Position numbers and translations under genes: made by a program
Source of the DNA: Lentimicrobiaceae bacterium
GTDB lineage: Bacteria > Bacteroidota > Bacteroidia > Bacteroidales > JALOCA01
Direction of reading: 5' to 3'
NCBI GenBank assembly: GCA_023227965.1
Contig: JALOCA010000041.1
Coordinates: 1 to 29,960, forward strand
DNA length: 29,960 nt
In this document: positions 15,467-22,653 of the stretch, piece after piece
How positions within the stretch are numbered: the first letter of the stretch is position 1
How the letters are laid out: each line of letters opens with the position of its first letter
Notes under the pieces: generated by a model
What the model was told of the DNA's origin: nothing
The model's database searches: none
The model's input: only the letters and a program-made list of their open reading frames with translations

Positions 15467-17788
15467 TTAAAATTTATAGGATATTTCTCCGGTAATTAGC
15501 CTGCCGGGACAAATCTCACTCTTGTTGTTGTAATATTTTTCGTCAAAGATATTCTGAATGTTCAAAGTCAAGCCAAACTTATTATAAAAAGTTTTGGAAA
15601 CCTTTGCATCCATCGTGAAAACGGAAGGATATTCATACCTGAAAAGATATTTGTCGTCGAATCCGTTTTTATCGTTTATCCACATTTGCCCGGTATATTT
15701 TGCCAGGATGCTGAAGCTTGCAAACCCGGGTGTAAAGTTTACCCCGCCGGAAACCAGATGGTCGGGAACATCGGTCAGGTATTTGCCGTCCAGATTGGCA
15801 TCTACTGCCGGATCATTTATCTTGTAATCTTTTATTTTTGGATGAGTGTAAGCATAATTGGCAAAGACATTAAAAATGGTATTAAGTGTAAAATTGGCAC
15901 TGCATTCCAGTCCGTAAATTTCCACCTTGCTGATGTTGTCGCGTTTCATCACAGGCACTTTTCCGGTAGGCATATCCACCGAATCGCCGGTACTGATGTA
16001 ATACATAAAATCTGTACCGATGCTGTAATAGCCAGTAAGTTCTATACGTAATTTATTCCAGAAGGTAACATCCCCTCCTATTTCAAAATTATCCAGGTAT
16101 TCAGGCTTCAATGAGGGATTGGCAACTTTAAAACCGCCACTCATTTTGCCAGAACGGCACATATCATCAAGTATGGAGGGGCGAAAACCTTTGGCATAGG
16201 ATACATACAAACGATAATTATCGTTAAAGCGGTATTGTACCGAAAGCTTGGGGCTGAAAGCCGTCCAGCTTTCGTCTTTCATATCCGGGACCTGGTAATA
16301 AGAAATATATTTCAAAGCATACGACGGATTTTCAATGGTAAATTTTCCATCATGGAAACCCGCATAGTCGTAACGTAAGCCTGCAACAATCTTCATCCTT
16401 TGTTTTAATAACAGAATTTCATCCTGGGCATACAAGGCAGCAAAATCCATGGTTCCGTCATTATTCACCTTGTCGGTGGAAGTGTAATACACGTCGGAAG
16501 CGTCAACCGCACCTTGTTTCAATTCCATGCCGGCAATCACATTGTGTATTTCTCCGAACTTGTGCGAAGCATTGGCAAACAATCCCATATCGCTGCGCTT
16601 AGAAAGAACTTCCACGTAGTTGTAACGATTGTCGCTCAAGTAATCGCTTACCTTTTCGTAATTTTCCCTTTGATAGAAAAATCCAGCCTGCACATCATAT
16701 TCTTTCAATTTTGCATTGTAGGCTGCATTTGCCTTCCATGTTTCCTGGCTGGTATAATTTCCGTTTTCCTGATAAACTTTTTCGCCGGCTCCGTGATAGT
16801 CGTTGTAATAATTAATGCTGGCGATAACATTCTGGTTTTTCGAAATATCGTAACCAATTTTCGCACCGGCTGACGCTTCTTTAAGGTTAGATTTACGGAC
16901 ATATTGTGTAATATCAGCTGGCGCCTGCGTAATGTAACCATCACTCTGGCGGGCAAAACTGTTAAGGCTCCAAAAGAATTTGCTGTCTTGGGGTTTTCCT
17001 GCAAGATATATTTTTCCACCTAAGGTATTGAAAGTTCCGTAATCCATGGATATTCTTCCGGAAAACGGTTCCACAGGCTTTTTACTAATAATATTGATAA
17101 CGCCACCCATCGCATTGCCTCCGTAAAGAGAGGAGGCGGGGCCTTTTGCCACTTCTATCCTTTCGACATTATCTGTATTGATTTGGTTCCAATTAACGGT
17201 ACCCCCATCGGTTTTATTCACAGGAATGCCATCCACAAGTATCAGCGTCCTTGCCTGATCTTTACCACTCAGTCCCCGCATGGTAATGGTTGCCTTGCTT
17301 GAGAAAATCCCGAAAGGACGATTTACGTTGATACCTGAAACGTATTCGAGTGCATCGTCAATGGTTTGCATTGGAATGGATTGCAACTGCCTTGGGGTAA
17401 GCACATTGATACGGTTAGGAACATTTTTAAGCTGGTTTTCGGTACGGGTTCCGGTGATCACCACTTCGTCGGCAAGGACTTTTTGAGGACTAAGCTGTAT
17501 TACAATATTTTTTATCTGATTTTTCTCCAGAACAACCGTTTTTATCTCTTTTTGATAACCAATGAAACTGATTTCGAGTTTATATATTCCTGCATCGAGG
17601 TTCTTCAAAATGAATTCGCCTTTGCTATCGGTAGTTACACCTTTGCCTTTCAGATAAACGACATTGGCTCCCGTAAGGCTTTCGCCACTCTGGGCATCAG
17701 TAACTTTCCCTTTGACCACACCCTGTGCCTGAATATTTGCAGCAAACAGGAAAGAAATGATGGTGATGAGTAAAACTTTGAATCGCAT
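15467..17788 (-). CDS. TonB-dependent outer-membrane receptor
   Basis: A 773-residue outer-membrane transporter. Signal peptide 1-21, then a carboxypeptidase-regulatory-like domain (~22-105, GVVKGKVTDAQSGESLTGAN and GKGVTTDSKGEFILKNLDAG), the TonB-box/plug region (DEVVITGTRTENQLKNVPNR, TITMRGLSGKDQARTLILVD, VERIEVAKGPASSLYGGNAM, GGVINIISKK) and a 22-strand-type barrel ending in the aromatic C-terminus ISYKF. The barrel repeats resemble cobalamin/iron-complex receptors (BtuB/CirA-like); no SusD-like gene is present, which argues against glycans. The operon context with lipoproteins and a W/Mo ABC system suggests uptake of molybdate, tungstate or a complex of them. Confidence 0.93.
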   Translation of the reverse strand: MRFKVLLITIISFLFAANIQAQGVVKGKVTDAQSGESLTGANVVYLKGKGVTTDSKGEFILKNLDAGIYKLEISFIGYQKEIKTVVLEKNQIKNIVIQLSPQKVLADEVVITGTRTENQLKNVPNRINVLTPRQLQSIPMQTIDDALEYVSGINVNRPFGIFSSKATITMRGLSGKDQARTLILVDGIPVNKTDGGTVNWNQINTDNVERIEVAKGPASSLYGGNAMGGVINIISKKPVEPFSGRISMDYGTFNTLGGKIYLAGKPQDSKFFWSLNSFARQSDGYITQAPADITQYVRKSNLKEASAGAKIGYDISKNQNVIASINYYNDYHGAGEKVYQENGNYTSQETWKANAAYNAKLKEYDVQAGFFYQRENYEKVSDYLSDNRYNYVEVLSKRSDMGLFANASHKFGEIHNVIAGMELKQGAVDASDVYYTSTDKVNNDGTMDFAALYAQDEILLLKQRMKIVAGLRYDYAGFHDGKFTIENPSYALKYISYYQVPDMKDESWTAFSPKLSVQYRFNDNYRLYVSYAKGFRPSILDDMCRSGKMSGGFKVANPSLKPEYLDNFEIGGDVTFWNKLRIELTGYYSIGTDFMYYISTGDSVDMPTGKVPVMKRDNISKVEIYGLECSANFTLNTIFNVFANYAYTHPKIKDYKINDPAVDANLDGKYLTDVPDHLVSGGVNFTPGFASFSILAKYTGQMWINDKNGFDDKYLFRYEYPSVFTMDAKVSKTFYNKFGLTLNIQNIFDEKYYNNKSEICPGRLITGEISYKF

Positions 17789-17794
17789 ATCTCT

Positions 17795-18691
17795 TTATTT
17801 TTGAACTTTAATAGCAAAAGTAATTTTCCCGTTTGCCTGGGTGTCGGCTTGCAGAACTTTTATCAGCCCGATTTTCCCGGAAATGGTTTTGAAAGGAAAA
17901 ATGGTTCCTGCAATAGCGTACTTATATTTTCTTCGTCCCCAAAATTCGTTATAGGCTTTTATTAGCAGACTATCGTTTTCGGCAGCATCAAACTGTTCTG
18001 CTGTAATTTTGGTTACGTAATCGTATTTTGTATAGTTTTTGGGTTGCCAGGAATTTATTTCAGGATAATAATCCGGGGCATCCTGATCGCCAGGAGAGGA
18101 AAAAGTGGGAGACGGACCTGTGCCATCGGTAAAATAATAAATCAGCAAATCCACCTTGGATTGATTGGCAGTGGCATCCGGGGTAGAATATACCGTACCG
18201 TCGTCCATTTTCAGGAAATGACCATAGGTTGAATTTCCCTGATATCCCATGATAACCGACGGCAGGTTTATGATATTTCCGTAGTGGGTTAAGGAATCTT
18301 TTACAACGTTTAAGGTGATAGAAGCCGTTTTGCGGTCGGCATTCATGATGCGAAACGACCAGATTTCGTTTTCAAAATTATTTTTATAAAAAGTAATCAC
18401 AGTATCTAATTCATCCTTGTAAAATCCAAAGTCGAGCATAGTAACGGTATCTTCGCTACTTCGAACTTCGATTACCAGATTGGTAATTTTAGCACCTCCA
18501 CCCAGCATATGAATTCCGAACTTCATGGGCATCCCTTCTCCTACTACCGCACCATCTTTTGTAAGGGTGGTATCGTCCTGAATAAAGGAAATCGCTGGTA
18601 TTTTATCTGTGGAATTTTCCTTGGAGCAGGAAAATAAAAAAGGCAATGCCCCTGCAAGCAGGAGCATTACGTACAAGGATAATTTATTCAT
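17795..18691 (-). CDS. Putative outer-membrane lipoprotein, paralogue 2
   Basis: A 298-residue lipoprotein with lipobox LPFLFSC (Cys22). After a short linker comes an all-beta N-terminal part, then a C-terminal half that is clearly similar to the upstream paralogue: (I/L)PSVIMGYQGNSTYGHFLKMD aligns with TVVLGAQANTTKPSFFSTSD, NQSKVDLLIYYF with NQAKIDMFCFYE, YVTKITAEQFDAAENDSLLI with the matching region, and GKIGLIKVLQADTQANGKIT with GKYGLLKVLNVITHTDGSLG. Family unknown to me. It lies 6 bp before the TonB receptor start, so it is very probably a partner of the receptor. Confidence 0.75.
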   Translation of the reverse strand: MNKLSLYVMLLLAGALPFLFSCSKENSTDKIPAISFIQDDTTLTKDGAVVGEGMPMKFGIHMLGGGAKITNLVIEVRSSEDTVTMLDFGFYKDELDTVITFYKNNFENEIWSFRIMNADRKTASITLNVVKDSLTHYGNIINLPSVIMGYQGNSTYGHFLKMDDGTVYSTPDATANQSKVDLLIYYFTDGTGPSPTFSSPGDQDAPDYYPEINSWQPKNYTKYDYVTKITAEQFDAAENDSLLIKAYNEFWGRRKYKYAIAGTIFPFKTISGKIGLIKVLQADTQANGKITFAIKVQK

Positions 18692-18697
18692 TTTAAA

Positions 18698-19579
18698 TTA
18701 CTTTTGAATTTTTACTGTCATCCCTAATGAGCCGTCAGTATGGGTTATTACATTAAGAACTTTCAGTAATCCGTATTTCCCACCAGCGGTTTTAAATGCC
18801 CATACTTCACCTGCTTTGAGGTTTTTGGCTTTTTTAAATTGATTTGATGGGTCGTATGATTGAAGTATTAATTCATCATTGGTAATGGCATCAAACTGAA
18901 CGGCAGTAAGTGTTGTTTTTACAAAATAAGTAACATTTTTAACGTCATAATTATCAGGAGCAGTACCTCCGGTAAAAATGCCGGTTATGTTTGAACCGGG
19001 AGCTGCAAGAGTAGTAAAATTGTTATGAGTAGAAAAAGTAGAATCTTCATAAAAACAGAACATGTCTATTTTAGCCTGATTTTCGAAAGCATCTGACTGA
19101 AAATAAGTAGTTCCATCGCTGGTAGAGAAGAAACTTGGTTTAGTAGTATTGGCTTGTGCACCAAGAACCACTGTATTGTAAGTAGTTATTTCTGTGCTGG
19201 GGCGAGATAAAACGATACTGGCTTCCGTTACTTTACCGGCAGCATCAGTTACAATAAATGTCCAGGTTTCGCTGGCTGAAGCACTTTTAATGATATTGAA
19301 ATCCATAGAATATTGTAAAGCATTAAAAGTAGAATCAAGCATTAACTGATTATCGGCTTTCAAAACAAATTTTACAAGGTTGTCACTTCCATTGCTGATA
19401 GCCTGAACTCCAACTGTAACAGTGTCGTTATAATCTACTGTTGCGTTAGCCGAAGTGTAACCTGTAGTGGTTTTAAAACTCAGTGTTGGAGCGTCTTTGT
19501 CATCATCTTTTGAGCAGGATGCAAAGAACATGCCTGCAGATACAAGCATCACAAATGCAAAAATTAAGTGTTTCTTCAT
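18698..19579 (-). CDS. Putative surface lipoprotein, paralogue 1
   Basis: A 293-residue lipoprotein with lipobox MFFASC (Cys22) followed directly by SKDDDKD. A Lys-Asp-Asp stretch at these positions matches the Bacteroidetes lipoprotein export signal, which sends lipoproteins to the cell surface. Residues ~30-130 look like an immunoglobulin-like beta domain (SFKTTTGYTSANATVDYNDT, TWTFIVTDAAGKVTEASIVL); the C-terminal half is shared with the downstream paralogue. First gene after the palindromic operator at 19641-19664 and 6 bp from the next lipoprotein gene, so this is the promoter-proximal gene of the surface uptake operon. Specific function unknown. Confidence 0.75.
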   Translation of the reverse strand: MKKHLIFAFVMLVSAGMFFASCSKDDDKDAPTLSFKTTTGYTSANATVDYNDTVTVGVQAISNGSDNLVKFVLKADNQLMLDSTFNALQYSMDFNIIKSASASETWTFIVTDAAGKVTEASIVLSRPSTEITTYNTVVLGAQANTTKPSFFSTSDGTTYFQSDAFENQAKIDMFCFYEDSTFSTHNNFTTLAAPGSNITGIFTGGTAPDNYDVKNVTYFVKTTLTAVQFDAITNDELILQSYDPSNQFKKAKNLKAGEVWAFKTAGGKYGLLKVLNVITHTDGSLGMTVKIQK

Positions 19580-19640
19580 ACGTTTAACTGTTTGATTAAT
19601 AATTATTAAAATATTTAATTTATTGTTAAAATCTTCATTT

Positions 19641-19664
19641 CGTTATGAATAATTATTCATAACG
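19641..19664. promoter_or_regulatory. Perfect 24-bp palindrome, likely ModE-type operator
   Basis: The left half is CGTTATGAATAA and the right half is its exact reverse complement. ModE of E. coli is known to bind half-sites CGTTAT...ATAACG in a palindrome of about this total length, and a ModE-like regulator is encoded 1 kb upstream. The site lies just downstream of a -7 box (19669-19676), where the transcript of the lipoprotein-TonB operon should start, so binding would block transcription. Confidence 0.8.
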
Positions 19665-19668
19665 TTGG

Positions 19669-19676
19669 CAAAAGTA
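19669..19676 (-). promoter_or_regulatory. -7 box of the lipoprotein-TonB operon
   Basis: The minus strand reads TACTTTTG, a full match to the Bacteroidetes -7 consensus TAnnTTTG, 90 bp upstream of the first lipoprotein ATG. At the -33 distance the sequence is only TTTT, a weak match. The palindrome begins 4 bp downstream. Confidence 0.6.
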
Positions 19677-19711
19677 ATAGCTTTTTTAACAAAAGAAAAA
19701 GAAAATTCAGA

Positions 19712-20671
19712 TTATTGATTACCGGTAGCGAATTTTTTTAGTTCAGCAGGGAGTTTCTCGTAACCCGTGGACTGCAACGGGATCACCGAAGGCTGACCGC
19801 ACTGTTGCATAATTTTCATGCCTTTGTTTTTATCGAGCATAAATTTTACAAAGGCTTCCGCAGCAGCTCTGTTTGGAGCATTTTTCAAAATTGTCAGTCC
19901 GTAAATCATGGCTTCTCCGTTCTGAATTACCTTTTCGCCAGGTTTATCCCCGTTGATTTTCACATTTACCGTGGAATAAAACTTATTGAAAGCTGGATTT
20001 TTCAGATTAATATTGTCGGGCAACGCAAGATATTTCAGCCCATGCTGGATAGCAATAGACTTATAAATAAAAATATAATCTACCGATTGAGTTTCGAGCA
20101 AAGCCAAAAGGTCCACTTCCTTCGGACGCATCATGTTATTGTTTTTTGCCAGCAGCTTTCCGGCAAGACCAGTTTTTTTGTAATATTTTTCAGCTAATTT
20201 GCAGGTCAGAACCGTGCGATAGCCACAGGGGTCGCTGTTGGGGTCTGCCCTACCGACCAGCACATCTTTTTTCAGAAGAATATCGTACCAGTTGTTACGG
20301 GTAATTTTATCCGCATATTTCGACTGAAGGGTGTAAACAATCGCCATTTCGTTGCTGGCAAAACGGATGTTCCAGTCGGCATATTTCGGAATAAGCATTT
20401 TATCTATCACCTGGTAATCGGCGGAAGCGAGAATGTCGCATTCACGATTCAAATCGGTGATCTTACGTGCAGAAGCTACACTTCCTGCTGCCTCGGCTTT
20501 AACATTTACATTGGGATATTCTTTATTGAAAGCTTCAATCATCTTTTTCATGGGAACCGCCAGACTCCCGGCATGAAAAATAACCAGATCGCCGGAGATC
20601 TTCGGCTTTTGCGGAAAAGCCAACAAAAAAGAGAAAAGTATAAGCGAAAGCAGAGTAATTTTTCTCATCAT
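19712..20671 (-). CDS. wtpA: Tungstate/molybdate-binding periplasmic protein (WtpA-like)
   Basis: A 319-residue solute-binding protein (signal peptide ~1-21). Hallmarks of the WtpA/archaeal ModA group are visible: LVIFHAGSLAVPMKKMIEAF, EAAGSVASARKITDL, CDILASADYQVIDKML, GRADPNSDPCGYRTVL and IAIQHGLKYLALPDNINL. Known relatives hold WO4 or MoO4 in an octahedral site with two carboxylate side chains. One of these positions may be changed here: the motif that I recall as FEY before the K/R-S-(V/I)-A segment reads F-I202-Y. Eleven bp after the ModE-like gene and apparently in the same transcript as ppnP. Delivers the oxyanion to the permease encoded 6 kb downstream. Confidence 0.9.
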   Translation of the reverse strand: MMRKITLLSLILFSFLLAFPQKPKISGDLVIFHAGSLAVPMKKMIEAFNKEYPNVNVKAEAAGSVASARKITDLNRECDILASADYQVIDKMLIPKYADWNIRFASNEMAIVYTLQSKYADKITRNNWYDILLKKDVLVGRADPNSDPCGYRTVLTCKLAEKYYKKTGLAGKLLAKNNNMMRPKEVDLLALLETQSVDYIFIYKSIAIQHGLKYLALPDNINLKNPAFNKFYSTVNVKINGDKPGEKVIQNGEAMIYGLTILKNAPNRAAAEAFVKFMLDKNKGMKIMQQCGQPSVIPLQSTGYEKLPAELKKFATGNQ

Positions 20672-20682
20672 TTTCTGAATTT

Positions 20683-21087
20683 TTATAAACCGGATGGAAC
20701 ATCCCCCTGTTTCAATCTTTTCTTCAAACGTATGATTACCTGGTTAACCGCCTCCTGAAATTCCTGATGAAACTGTTCGTAATTCTCCACAAAGCGTTTT
20801 CCTTCTTCCGTAAGAGTGGTTGTACCGCCGTGGGCTCCGCCCCTTTGCTTTTCGATAAGACAAAAGCCAAGAATTTCTTCGGCATTTCGCATGTCGCCCC
20901 AGGCTTTGCGATAGCTGATTCCTAACTTTTCCGCGGCAGCGACAAGCGAACCATTGGCATCAATGGCTTGCAAAAGTTGCCATTTTTCGTCATCCAGCAC
21001 ACTTTCCCCACCTTCGGCATTGATCCAGATGCGGTAGTTTACACGGACGTTAGAATACTTGTTGAATTTTTCCGGAAGCTCGTCCAT
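20683..21087 (-). CDS. ModE-like winged-helix regulator without metal-binding domain
   Basis: A 134-residue DNA-binding protein; I chose the ATG at 21087 (MDELPEKFNKY) over an upstream TTG at 21093. The core matches the N-terminal domain of ModE: LLQAIDANGSLVAAAEKLGI, SYRKAWGDMRNAEEILGF (recognition helix, compare SYKSAWDAI in E. coli ModE), then GGAHGGTTTLTEEGKRFVE. After about residue 115 it ends in a basic tail; the C-terminal MOP/TOBE domain that senses molybdate in full ModE is absent, although a short N-terminal stretch (~1-35) is added. Such one-domain forms occur in several phyla. The likely operator is 1 kb downstream at 19641-19664. Confidence 0.88.
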   Translation of the reverse strand: MDELPEKFNKYSNVRVNYRIWINAEGGESVLDDEKWQLLQAIDANGSLVAAAEKLGISYRKAWGDMRNAEEILGFCLIEKQRGGAHGGTTTLTEEGKRFVENYEQFHQEFQEAVNQVIIRLKKRLKQGDVPSGL

Positions 21088-21098
21088 ACTCAATAATC

Positions 21099-21380
21099 TT
21101 ATTTATACCTGCAAAGATACGCAGCATCGCCCGGAATTTTCAGTTTAAATTTACTGTCCTTGGCAACAATAAAAGTATCAAAAGGACGGTAGGTTTTCCA
21201 TTCTTTTTCATTGGGAAGCAAAACCGTCATCTCCCCGGAAATCACGGTCATGTATTCGATGGTGGAAGTGCCGAATTCGTATTCACCGGCAGCCATTACG
21301 CCTACGGTTGCAGGACAGTCTGTTGTTGCAAAAGCGATGGATTTTACATTTCCATCGAAATATTCGTTGGATTTAAACAT
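21099..21380 (-). CDS. ppnP: Pyrimidine/purine nucleoside phosphorylase (PpnP family)
   Basis: A 93-residue single-domain cupin of the PpnP (formerly DUF1255/YaiE) family, which splits nucleosides with phosphate. Conserved parts are NEYFDGNVKSIAF, GVMAAGEYEFGTST, EYMTVISGEMTVLLP, WKTYRPFDTFIVAKDSKFKL and the C-terminal YLCRYK. Length is normal. It is the first gene of the transcript ppnP - modE-like - wtpA (11-bp gaps), an unexpected partner for oxyanion genes; the pairing may be only positional. Confidence 0.93.
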   Translation of the reverse strand: MFKSNEYFDGNVKSIAFATTDCPATVGVMAAGEYEFGTSTIEYMTVISGEMTVLLPNEKEWKTYRPFDTFIVAKDSKFKLKIPGDAAYLCRYK

Positions 21381-21405
21381 GATTCAAAGTTTTAAAATAA
21401 TTATG

Positions 21406-21437
21406 CAAACTTAGATTAAAGGGGGAAAGTATCCAAA
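21406..21437 (-). promoter_or_regulatory. Promoter of ppnP - modE-like - wtpA
   Basis: On the minus strand TTTG (21434-21437) is followed after 20 bp by TAAGTTTG (21406-21413), the Bacteroidetes -33/-7 pair, 26 bp upstream of the ppnP ATG. No palindrome like 19641-19664 overlaps it. Confidence 0.65.
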
Positions 21438-21493
21438 TGGAAAATTCCTTGATATCCGGGTGGTGTGAAGTTTGCGATTTCGCATAAACAAAC

Positions 21494-21542
21494 TGTAGTT
21501 TTTAACTACAATTCCAACTTTTGTTGTCAGATACAATCTGAC
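21494..21542. other. Two adjacent small hairpins after ybaK
   Basis: TGTAGTT-TTT-AACTACA (21494-21510) and GTCAGAT-ACA-ATCTGAC (21526-21542) are perfect 7-bp hairpins in the gap between ybaK and ppnP. Neither has a strong T run on the minus strand; they may end the ybaK transcript or be remnants of repeats. Confidence 0.4.
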
Positions 21543-21582
21543 TTTTATTCAGTGCAAAGTTAAAAACTTCGTACCACAGAAT

Positions 21583-22053
21583 TTAAAGTATTATACTACA
21601 AACCATTCCCCGGCAACTCTTCACCAGGTCATCCGGATGAATTTTTAGTTGCAGTCCTCGCATACCGGCACTTACATAAATGAAATTGTACTGCCGGCAA
21701 CTCTCGTGAATAAAAGTTGGGTAGTTTTTTTTCATCCCAATGGGTGAACATCCGCCACGGATATAACCGGTAATGCCCAAAAGTTCTTTCATATGTACCA
21801 TTGCCACACTCTTGTTGTTGCTGACTTTTGCCAGGGCTTTCAGGTTCAGTTCCGCCCCGCCGGGAATCACTGCCACAATAATGCCCGTTTTATCGCCAAG
21901 GAGCACCAGCGTTTTAAATACAAGGTTAACACCTTCCCCTATTTTAGCGGCGGCAGAAGTTGCGCTCAGGTCATCTTCGTCCACCTCGTATTCTTTTAAT
22001 TCATAAGATATGCCCTGCTTGTCCAATATCCGGGCTGCATTGGTTTTGTGCAT
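21583..22053 (-). CDS. ybaK: Cys-tRNA(Pro)/Cys-tRNA(Cys) deacylase YbaK
   Basis: A 156-residue trans-editing enzyme that removes cysteine from mischarged tRNA(Pro). Family blocks are visible: MHKTNAARILDKQGISYELK, LVFKTLVLLGDKTGIIVAVI, PGGAELNLKALAKVSNNKSV, GYIRGGCSPIGMKKNYPTFI and the final GLQLKIHPDDLVKSC. Length is normal. It begins 17 bp after the stop of the HTH/coiled-coil gene and is probably co-transcribed with it from the array-embedded promoter. Confidence 0.95.
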   Translation of the reverse strand: MHKTNAARILDKQGISYELKEYEVDEDDLSATSAAAKIGEGVNLVFKTLVLLGDKTGIIVAVIPGGAELNLKALAKVSNNKSVAMVHMKELLGITGYIRGGCSPIGMKKNYPTFIHESCRQYNFIYVSAGMRGLQLKIHPDDLVKSCRGMVCSIIL

Positions 22054-22070
22054 AATACATCCGCTTTACA

Positions 22071-22397
22071 TTAACGACTTATTGCATCTTTCAGCGTTTG
22101 TCGCAAAATGCGTACTTCCATTTCCAGTTCCCTGATTCGTTCCCGGGCTTGTTCATTGTTGTTCGGTTCAGTCTGAACCGGCTCGGTATAAGGAAGTTTT
22201 TCTGCAATTTCACGAAAAAAGTTGTATTGCAGTATTTCCGAAATCTCGAGTAACCGATGTACATGCAACGTTGGACGCTTTAACATGCCATGCACAGAAG
22301 CCTGGTTAAGATTTAGCTTGCGGGCTAAGCCAGATCCCGACATATGCTTGCGGTTTAATTCTCTTATTACCATTGGGACTACCTGAATTGTTTCCAT
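22071..22397 (-). CDS. Small HTH protein with C-terminal coiled coil
   Basis: A 108-residue protein. Residues ~8-62 form an XRE-like helix-turn-helix (LNRKHMSGSGLARKLNLNQA then SVHGMLKRPTLHVHRLLEIS), followed by LQYNFFREIAEKLPY, a polar linker rich in Asn/Glu/Pro, and a heptad-patterned helix at ~82-105 (ARERIRELEMEVRILRQTLK) that should oligomerise. No metabolic or ligand domain. The start ATG lies directly next to a 250-bp array of 21-bp units (22402-22653), and the gene's promoter lies inside it, so I infer that the protein binds the array and controls itself. Similar small HTH proteins are common in Bacteroidetes but I do not know a function. Confidence 0.8.
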   Translation of the reverse strand: METIQVVPMVIRELNRKHMSGSGLARKLNLNQASVHGMLKRPTLHVHRLLEISEILQYNFFREIAEKLPYTEPVQTEPNNNEQARERIRELEMEVRILRQTLKDAISR

Positions 22398-22401
22398 AAA
22401 A

Positions 22402-22653
22402 TTGTTTTTTTATACTTTTTACTAAGATATCTTTGTCAAAGATAAAAATATTTTTATTTATAACAAATATAGCTCTGTTTTTTACATAAATATCTCTATT
22501 CATTACTTAACTGATTTTATTTTTTACATATTTAATTTTGTTATTAATCATATTAATTCTATTTCATATAGATTTTTTATTGTTTTTTACCATTATAATT
22601 TTGTATATATCAAAACTATTTCTGTATTTTACCAATTTTCATATCTTTGGCAC
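22402..22653. repeat. Array of twelve degenerate 21-bp phased units
   Basis: Set in 21-bp registers (22402, 22423 and so on), the units end in TTTTAC, TTATAAC, TTTTTTAC, CATTAC and the like. The motif TTTTAC/TTTTTAC ends at 22422, 22485, 22527, 22590 and 22632, that is at steps of 63, 42, 63 and 42, all multiples of 21. At register positions 10-15 a core close to T-Y-T-R-T-T recurs (TCTGTT, TCTATT, TTTATT, TTTGTT, TCTATT), and its fourth-from-end complement A is invariant in all twelve. The array stops near 22653 and on the left touches the HTH gene start. Confidence 0.8.
22437..22467 (-). promoter_or_regulatory. Promoter of the HTH-ybaK operon, inside the array
   Basis: On the minus strand TTTG (22464-22467) and TATCTTTG (22437-22444) are 19 bp apart, a full Bacteroidetes promoter. 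The -7 box is one arm of a perfect inverted repeat TATCTTTG-T-CAAAGATA (22428-22444). The expected start is about 22431, giving a leader of some 34 nt to the ATG at 22397. Confidence 0.7.

Noticed and set aside
22306..22503. Minus-strand frame through the array with heptad-like peptides (NRDIYVK, NRAIFVI)
   Set aside because: The peptide repeat is only the translation of the 21-bp DNA periodicity; the frame overlaps the HTH gene start and its promoter, so I treat the array as DNA sites.
22402..22653. CRISPR array
   Set aside because: Units are degenerate and contiguous at 21 bp with no constant repeat and unique spacers, and no cas genes are present.
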